DNA from: Gonocerus acuteangulatus
Lineage: Eukaryota; Arthropoda; Insecta; Hemiptera; Coreidae
Length of the DNA: 64,000 bases
NCBI GenBank assembly: GCA_946811695.1
Contig: OX328127.1
Span: 45,828,611 to 45,892,610, forward strand
Direction of reading: 5' to 3'
Each line of letters begins with the position of its first letter. The first letter of the stretch is position 1. Positions 62,000-64,000 of this stretch are shown here, piece after piece. The notes under the pieces are model-generated. The model was given only the letters and a program-made list of their open reading frames with translations, was not told where the DNA came from and made no database searches. The position numbers were made by a program, and so were the translations under genes.

Positions 62000-64000
62000 T
62001 TTTAATGTAAACCTCTTAATATTCATGTTCTGTGTGGTCAACGAGGGTGAAGGAGACGCCCAATTGTAAACTGACTTGTATTTGAATATGTATTATAGAT
62101 TAATTGTATGAATGTGCTCTGTATCTCCTAATAAAGAAAAATAAAAAAAAAAGAAAAATATATATATCATTTTAATGTAAACCTCTTAATATTCATGTTC
62201 TGTGTGTCATATTATTCTTTTAGTAAGAAGAATGGCTCACTTGCGAAGAACGTGTATATTATTGTATAATTTTGGATCGAAGATTTTAATTGCAGAAAAT
62301 CAAATAGCGTTTATAAAGGAAAATGAACGATACGATTTGTAGAAAACAAACTTTTAGGTTCTTTTCCATTTTAAATTTATTCTTATTTTAAATGTAGTGA
62401 CGACCTAACCTCTTCTGAATATTTCTTCTAGCAAGTCAAGTAACTAAAATAACTTTTTAAGCAAGTAAAATAACTTTTTAATCGGTTGTTGTTTTTCTTA
62501 TTAATTTAATTTAATAGTAAAATGAGTATTTTAGTAAAACAAGGTAAGAAAATGAGAAAGAGTGTTATAGTGTTTCTAAGAGCGAATGTTGAGACAGAAG
62601 ATGGATTAATTTCTGCTTAGGATACTGTCAGTTTTCTTTTGCGGCGCCTTAAATCTTCCTTCTCTTTGAGATTTTATTTGATATTTTTCACGAAGATCAA
62701 AGCCTACCAATAACTCCTTCTATTTATTTACTAATGGCACTACAGTCCAGGCAACGAACTATAGATGGAAATTTTTGGAACACAATTTTTGACTTCGTAA
62801 ATTTGTTTGGGCTGGATAGGAGGTAAACATATCAAAAGTCCTCGCCCGTAGCCTTTGTGCCGGGGGGGAGGGGGGGTTTAGAAGGTCCCATTTTTCGGGT
62901 TTCCACTTATATCTCGGAAACCCTGCATCCTAGCGACATGACTATTCTATAACAAATGAAAGCTGATTAAATGTCCTACAAGTTATATTCTATAAAGTTT
63001 TTTTTTAGATATCTTTAGGTTTCGAAATATCCGCTCTTGCAAGTCGGTCATTTTGGGGAAAAACACTTCGCGCCATATTTTTCCCCCTTTTTGACGGGAT
63101 AACTCTTCAACGATGAACCCAAAAAATAAATAACGGTTATAGGGCTGTAGCGTATTGCATTCCCTTCAATAATATATATTACTTTGCTATTTTATGTATT
63201 TTCCTTCAAACGTAAAAATAATTTTAGTGTTCATTGTGAAATCTGAAATTTAGCGACAAATAGTCCAGGTAACTAAGATTTATAGATGGAAATATTTGGA
63301 ACACAATTTTTGACTTCATAACTTTGTTTCGGCTGGATAGTAGGTAAAAATATCAAAAGTCCTCGCCCGTAGCCTTTGAGCCGGGGGGGAGGGGGGGTTT
63401 AGAAGTTCCCATTTTTCGGGTTTTCACTTATATCTCGGAAACCATGGGTCCTAGCGACATGACCACTCTATAACAAATGAAAGCTGACTCAATTTTCTAC
63501 AAGTTCTATTCAATAAAGTTTTTCGAGATATCTTTAGTTTTCGAAATATCCGCTCTTGAAAGTCTGTAATTTTGGGAAAAAACACACATTTATTCTTTTA
63601 ATTATCCATTACAATTTTATTCTACTGCTGAATTTTAAAAGGCCATATCCTTTATTCCGTGAATTCTGTACTCAAAACTTTAATTGTGGTCTATTAATGT
63701 CAAACGGTTCTGTCAGTTATATTTGCATAAAATTGGAACTGAACTTTGCAATACAGCCACATAGAACATAATTATATACTTCCTACTTTCTATTATTTAA
63801 GTATGTATTTTTTTTAATTAAAAAAATAAAGTTTTCAATGAGCCTTACATTATATCTGCATTAATGTTCTTTGAGTTTAAAAACTAATAATTGCTTATAA
63901 TATTTATATTTAATAGGCATGCTCCACAAAAACCAGAAGACTGGAAATTACTTCTGCAGAAACAAGAGGAACTCCATTCAGCCGAGATTGAAAGATGGGT
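41359..64000 (+). CDS. GRAMD1: GRAMD1/Aster sterol-transfer protein, partial at 3' end
   Basis: Thirteen coding exons give about 645 residues before the window ends. Order: Ser/Pro-rich N-terminus (1-101); GRAM domain (~105-225: APWYSALYPTYKSRSDDF, DYSCAIQRDILVHGRLYV, IFRWETQVTLRWKDV, TTTDRHFLTSFAARDKAY); a link with YGDELGLTSDDDDY and a Ser/Pro patch (270-340); VASt/ASTER domain (~345-515: SIHVDQLFTHLFTNSKFF, GVPYADAFYITTHYCLTR, YCQIKYRKSVWGLVKN, IEKHCWSGLEEYY); a basic stretch (KQKVRRRRQTKP); one transmembrane helix (~575-595, WIVFGVLFLLLVFNAALY then YKLWGLE); and a tail. In animals these ER-anchored proteins move cholesterol from plasma membrane to ER at contact sites, with GRAM sensing the lipid surface and VASt carrying sterol. 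Similarity to vertebrate GRAMD1 is strong throughout. The first ATG has an in-frame stop 10 bases upstream (41347-41349). Paralog (A, B or C) cannot be assigned; insects usually have one. Confidence 0.92.
41547..41688 (+). CDS. GRAMD1: Aster coding exon 2
   Basis: It encodes residues 22-69, SSSPNVSPQSSPRPSSKL to ASCNTPK, low-complexity Ser/Pro. The acceptor is TGTGTAG; the donor AAA|GTATAA is mediocre. Confidence 0.78.
41773..41968 (+). CDS. GRAMD1: Aster coding exon 3, GRAM start
   Basis: It encodes residues 70-135, a basic lead (KERKTSDRVKKK) then APWYSALYPTYKSRSDDF and KRIFKDIPADERLVV, the first GRAM helix/strand. The last codon is split G|AT. Confidence 0.9.
42091..42194 (+). CDS. GRAMD1: Aster coding exon 4, GRAM core
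   Basis: It encodes residues 135-169, DYSCAIQRDILVHGRLYV and SQNYLCFYANIFRWETQ, the most conserved GRAM block (vertebrates DYSCALQRDILLQGRLYL). Confidence 0.93.
42719..42990 (-). mobile_element. tRNA-derived SINE, family C, copy 2, head-truncated
   Basis: The body matches 23151-23457 (AGATACCTCTACAGTATCTG, GATTTTATCTTCTAGTGACA). The head stops inside the T-arm region (GAGTTCAAAACTCGG), so most of the tRNA-like part is missing. Confidence 0.75.
43267..43442 (-). mobile_element. tRNA-Glu-derived SINE, copy 1
   Basis: The minus-strand head is GGTCTCCCATGGTCTAGTGG ... ATTCATAAGCGGGAGATGGT ... GGGTTCGATCCCCAC, matching tRNA-Glu boxes A and B with a TTC-type anticodon. A body with CTCATCTCAGGGCTCGCTG and the type A tail (GGCACTAATGGCCAAG ... 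GATGCGCCATAAAA) follow. An exact 14-bp target duplication, CAGATCCTGTAATT, lies at 43253-43266 and 43443-43456. Confidence 0.87.
43818..43994 (+). CDS. GRAMD1: Aster coding exon 5, GRAM end
   Basis: It encodes residues 170-228, VTLRWKDVTALTKEKTAL, VIPNAILVHTTTDRHFLT, SFAARDKAYLMLFRVWQN-ALMDQ, completing the GRAM fold. Phase 0 at both ends. Confidence 0.94.
44855..44898 (+). ncRNA. Hammerhead-like motif
   Basis: Stem I GCTC, core CTGACGA, stem II around ACC-AGAGG-TGGT, GAAA, CTTGC, then A and stem I GAGC. The core and stem I are intact; stem III (C-TTG-C) is broken relative to the C-AT-G form elsewhere. Confidence 0.5.
44982..45023 (+). ncRNA. Hammerhead-like motif, mutated GAAA
   Basis: Stem I GCC, canonical core CTGATGA, A, stem II GGCTT/AAGCC with a 9-nt loop, then AAAAC instead of GAAAC, ATT and stem I GGC. 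The lost G should block cleavage. Confidence 0.45.
45210..45432 (+). mobile_element. tRNA-Glu-derived SINE, copy 2, with ~50-base A tail
   Basis: The head is GGTCTCCCGTGGTCTAGTGG through GGTTCGATCCCCACCGG, the body CTCAGGGCTCGCTGAGAAAA and the tail GGCGCTAATAGCCACG ... TTGATGCGCCGT. The A run is at about 45382-45432. Flanks TTATTGTTAGA and TTATCTTTAGA look like a mutated target duplication. A small insert (GCGAGGGAGGGAG) in the anticodon arm distinguishes it from copy 1. Confidence 0.85.
45927..46118 (+). CDS. GRAMD1: Aster coding exon 6
   Basis: It encodes residues 229-292, PMSTQEMWQWVHSCYGDE and LGLTSDDDDYVAP, then a Ser/Asp-rich stretch ending YSEACA. The CYG-ELGLTSDDEDY motif is a hallmark of GRAMD1 between GRAM and VASt. 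Confidence 0.93.
47366..48484 (-). mobile_element. piggyBac-type element, internally deleted
   Basis: Flanked by TTAA at 47362-47365 and 48485-48488. Ends are CACGTTTAGTGCGG and CCGCACAGAACGTG, imperfect inverted repeats. Subterminal GGTCAATCGACCCTGTG and CACAGGGTCAATCGACCCC are inverted; further GGTC....GACCCC motifs occur near 48225 and 48280. Of the transposase only the C-terminal cysteine-rich region remains (minus strand). Length 1.12 kb versus 2-3 kb for an autonomous element. Confidence 0.87.
47888..48121 (-). pseudogene. piggyBac transposase C-terminal cysteine-rich domain
   Basis: The frame reads RIHTLAHDIARKRKKCSG, CYEKVRKTLTSKR, KKVKKVRTYCEECSPCLS and CFNDRH: a C-x2-C ... C-x2-C-x2-C-x2-C-x4-H pattern preceded by basic residues, as in the piggyBac domain that binds the terminal repeats. 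The catalytic DDD core is absent. It is followed by a normal-looking stop after CLTV. Confidence 0.8.
50278..51345 (+). mobile_element. Degenerate RTE-like LINE, 5' truncated
   Basis: It begins in the RT fingers (ELGRYQAGF) and runs to a GATGATGATGAG-rich 3' end (51321-51334), typical of RTE-like LINEs. The coding part is broken by several stops and frame changes. Plus strand, same as the host gene. Confidence 0.75.
50307..51300 (+). pseudogene. RTE-like reverse transcriptase remnant
   Basis: Blocks in order: RADQLFSLRMILEKSMEH, HHLFVDFNAASDSVDRTP (the first catalytic Asp region), SSGVRQGDALACLLFNMA, then after a stop LLWYADDIIGWPE with the catalytic YADD, AAERRLGLEINERKTKY, and a C-terminal LGRLRWAGHVARMDATEM. 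Compared with intact insect relatives it has stops at about 50658, 50717 and 50800. Not expressed as a protein. Confidence 0.75.
51825..51966 (+). CDS. GRAMD1: Aster coding exon 7, disordered linker
   Basis: It encodes residues 293-340, DAAGAGGSDGERIAMPSV then QPPTPTSPSDPLATD and SSPSESESEKLG. It is a Pro/Ser/Asp-rich linker before VASt, with several Ser/Thr-Pro sites. The last codon is split G|GA. Confidence 0.85.
51967..53222 (+). other. Aster intron 7, homopolymer-rich
   Basis: A 1.26-kb intron with long T runs (52258-52292 and 52743-52788) and an A run (53050-53079). No element boundaries or genes are seen. These runs are likely sites of assembly error. Confidence 0.7.
53223..53366 (+). 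CDS. GRAMD1: Aster coding exon 8, VASt start
   Basis: It encodes residues 340-388, GLITCPCLHEGRLMLHMQ, VSIHVDQLFTHLFTNSKF and FFDLHETRKST. It aligns with the vertebrate VASt start (FNFSVDKLYDLLFTNSPF). The last codon is split G|AT. Confidence 0.9.
55038..55296. mobile_element. MITE with TATACGC end, copy 2, nested
   Basis: It matches 39159-39392: GGGGGCTGCAGTCCCCTCTG, AAATAAATTAAATGAGACCA, TAGCTAACTATTCCAAGATC and AAATTATTTTCTATATACGC. A G run is at 55050-55059. Confidence 0.6.
55290..55860 (+). pseudogene. Myb/SANT-like transposon accessory protein remnant
   Basis: Readable pieces: VMEKSKLLAAIKERKPAW and DSISNEFSIGRKVKV, then after a frame shift LLSNIKSSIKKKTNQK, and near the end TYLSTPELQRIVLLQKMQ with LNKMKIEQNNKIKI. 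The K...AW..I..EFN pattern followed by a C-terminal coiled coil (LQR-VLLQ--L) is the layout of Myb/SANT-like proteins encoded by some DNA transposons. Stops and frameshifts make it non-functional. The assignment is by eye and moderate. Confidence 0.45.
56308..56429 (+). CDS. GRAMD1: Aster coding exon 9, VASt
   Basis: It encodes residues 388-428, DVKQSAWVTNPSTNQKGR, TVSLTVQLAQAIGPKCAQ, VTESQ, aligning with vertebrate SRVILYTITLTNPLAPKT-ATVRETQ. Confidence 0.92.
57060..57353 (-). mobile_element. tRNA-derived SINE, family C, copy 3
   Basis: It matches 23151-23457 over its whole length: minus-strand head GGGGTGAGTTTGGGTC ... GTAGAACTCTTGACTCATG ... AGCTTGAAACTCTGAC, body TTATCTTCTAGTGTTG and AGATACTTCTACAGTATCTG. 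It is more diverged than copy 1; box A is degraded. Confidence 0.77.
57511..58300. mobile_element. Element with ~46-bp tandem units, possible piggyBac-like end
   Basis: It starts TTAACTCTTACACCACGAAG. A ~46-bp unit (AGTACCAATATATTGGCGGT ... CCAGATGA) occurs twice at 57529-57614 and a third partial time after the nested insertion (58258-58290). A TTAA start with subterminal tandem units recalls the 30.47-kb element, but no right end was found. Low certainty. Confidence 0.4.
57616..58243. mobile_element. 628-bp GC-rich insertion with exact 14-bp TSD
   Basis: The exact duplication TGCTCCAGATGATA lies at 57602-57615 and 58244-58257. The insert is unusually GC-rich for the window, has a C run of 12 at about 58195-58206, and no long coding frame. 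Duplication length suits a retro-inserted LINE 3' end or SINE, but no A tail is visible on either strand. Family unknown. Confidence 0.72.
58660..58757 (+). mobile_element. LINE 3'-end fragment, copy 1
   Basis: CAGGGTGAAGCCCAATTGTT, then AATTGACTTATACG and TGTACCTATCTCCTAATT before an A run. It matches the insertion at 62037-62157. The TATCTATCTCTC region just upstream is simple sequence. Confidence 0.65.
58824..59019 (+). CDS. GRAMD1: Aster coding exon 10, VASt core
   Basis: It encodes residues 429-494, KMLPCSKPGEIYAIEVEA, CNAGVPYADAFYITTHYC, LTRGTDPNTSTLATYCQI, KYRKSVWGLVK. It matches vertebrate HDVPYHDYFYTINRYTLT and LRYRKQPWGLVK. The last codon is split A|AT. Confidence 0.95.
59020..60050 (+). 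other. Aster intron 10
   Basis: A 1.03-kb intron. A short inverted pair (GTTGCTGCTTCCATCTCCAG near 59300 and CTACTGGAGATGGAAGCTGC near 59525) flanks a ~200-bp spacer. The 65-codon frame at 59683-59880 is not spliced into the Aster frame. Confidence 0.65.
60051..60265 (+). CDS. GRAMD1: Aster coding exon 11, VASt end and basic stretch
   Basis: It encodes residues 494-565, NYIEKHCWSGLEEYYSSL, IKALKEECERTRRAMESG, KQKVRRRRQTKPVLLPPP and AEEPLIQPLAIPQ. IEK-FWSGLEDY closes the VASt domain in vertebrates. The basic RRRRQ run may bind acidic lipid. Confidence 0.95.
60266..61687 (+). other. Aster intron 11
   Basis: A 1.42-kb AT-rich intron; no element or gene recognised. A short inverted match (GCGGTTTATACCGTCCGCGG, about 60659-60678) is present. 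Confidence 0.65.
61688..61845 (+). CDS. GRAMD1: Aster coding exon 12, transmembrane segment
   Basis: It encodes residues 566-618, APMPQQTDTLAWIVFGVL then FLLLVFNAALYYKLWGLE and QFERNFESNEEAYDIL. The single hydrophobic helix followed by YKLW-LE matches the ER anchor of vertebrate GRAMD1 (MLFYKLWMLE). Confidence 0.95.
61943..61997. repeat. (TA)n microsatellite
   Basis: TA tract of about 55 bp ending at TCATTTTAATGTAAACC. Confidence 0.9.
62037..62157 (+). mobile_element. LINE 3'-end fragment, copy 2, with 49-bp duplication
   Basis: The 121-bp insert (CAACGAGGGTGAAGGAGACG ... TCTCCTAATAAAGAAAAA) ends in an A-rich tail and is bounded by identical 49-bp sequences, 61988-62036 and 62158-62206 (TCATTTTAATGTAAACCTCT ... 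TCTGTGTG). Same 3' end as 58660-58757. Confidence 0.78.
62750..63590 (+). repeat. Two direct repeats of ~330 bp, 511-bp offset
   Basis: TATAGATGGAAATTTTTGGA at about 62761 recurs near 63272, and similarity continues through AAAAGTCCTCGCCCGTAGCC, a G-rich run (CCGGGGGGGAGGGGGG), TATATCTCGGAAACC, CCTAGCGACATGAC and TTCGAAATATCCGCTCTTG. The intervening ~180 bp is present once. No coding. Confidence 0.8.
63917..64000 (+). CDS. GRAMD1: Aster coding exon 13, start of C-terminal tail (cut by window edge)
   Basis: It encodes residues 618-645, RHAPQKPEDWKLLLQKQE then ELHSAEIERW, aligning with vertebrate PQSQTEWAQLLESQQKYHDTE in layout. The exon and the gene continue beyond the right edge. Confidence 0.92.

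Larger units (their letters stand above)
61846..63916 (+). other. Aster intron 12
   Basis: A 2.07-kb intron with (TA)n at 61943-61997, a LINE 3'-end insertion with a 49-bp duplication, and a 511-bp-offset direct repeat (62750-63590). Confidence 0.7.

Overview
This window is eukaryotic nuclear DNA, AT-rich and intron-rich, almost certainly from an arthropod. An insect is most likely, and a hemipteran would fit the repeat landscape, but I cannot fix the species. Coding sequence is a small fraction of the window. The rest is old mobile elements, microsatellites and homopolymer runs.

Two host genes are recognisable, both on the + strand. (1) An ashwin (C2orf49-family) gene lies at 20639-32639 in four coding exons, predicting about 225 residues. 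It has the family's LL-PELLSE start, an IPLPQR-like box, an ERLKPPPDL box and a basic C-terminus ending in a single Trp. Vertebrate Ashwin is a subunit of the RTCB/DDX1 tRNA-splicing ligase complex. (2) A GRAMD1/Aster sterol-transfer protein gene runs from 41359 past the right edge. Thirteen coding exons are visible: a low-complexity N-terminus, a GRAM domain, a VASt (ASTER) sterol-binding domain, a basic stretch, one transmembrane helix, and the start of the C-terminal tail. All listed junctions keep frame. The two genes are about 8.7 kb apart and show no sign of working together.

Layout. 1-20 kb is a gene-free repeat field. It holds foldback elements with hammerhead-like motifs, a hAT-type element with an exact 8-bp target duplication, a large inverted pair of dispersed repeats, a Penelope-like GIY-YIG endonuclease remnant, a Jockey-like LINE, a 5S-rRNA-derived SINE, a ~145-bp satellite and an I-like LINE with RNase H. 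20.6-32.6 kb is ashwin, whose introns hold a tRNA-derived SINE, a 2.3-kb element with ~480-bp terminal inverted repeats, a piggyBac-type MITE, a second 5S-derived SINE and a 341-bp palindrome. 32.6-41.3 kb is intergenic, with a broken LINE, MITEs and an 870-bp foldback element. 41.3-64 kb is the Aster gene, whose introns hold tRNA-Glu-derived SINEs, a piggyBac remnant, an RTE-like LINE, an element with a Myb/SANT-like remnant, a GC-rich insertion with a 14-bp target duplication, and a 511-bp direct repeat.

The most interesting signal is a set of eleven hammerhead-ribozyme-like motifs spread over several Penelope-like or foldback families. Several of them sit in inverted pairs, and one pair lies in a palindrome just upstream of the last ashwin exon. 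Second is a set of SINEs with different heads (5S rRNA, tRNA-Glu, unknown) that share bodies and a tail able to form a GGCGC...GCGCC hairpin.
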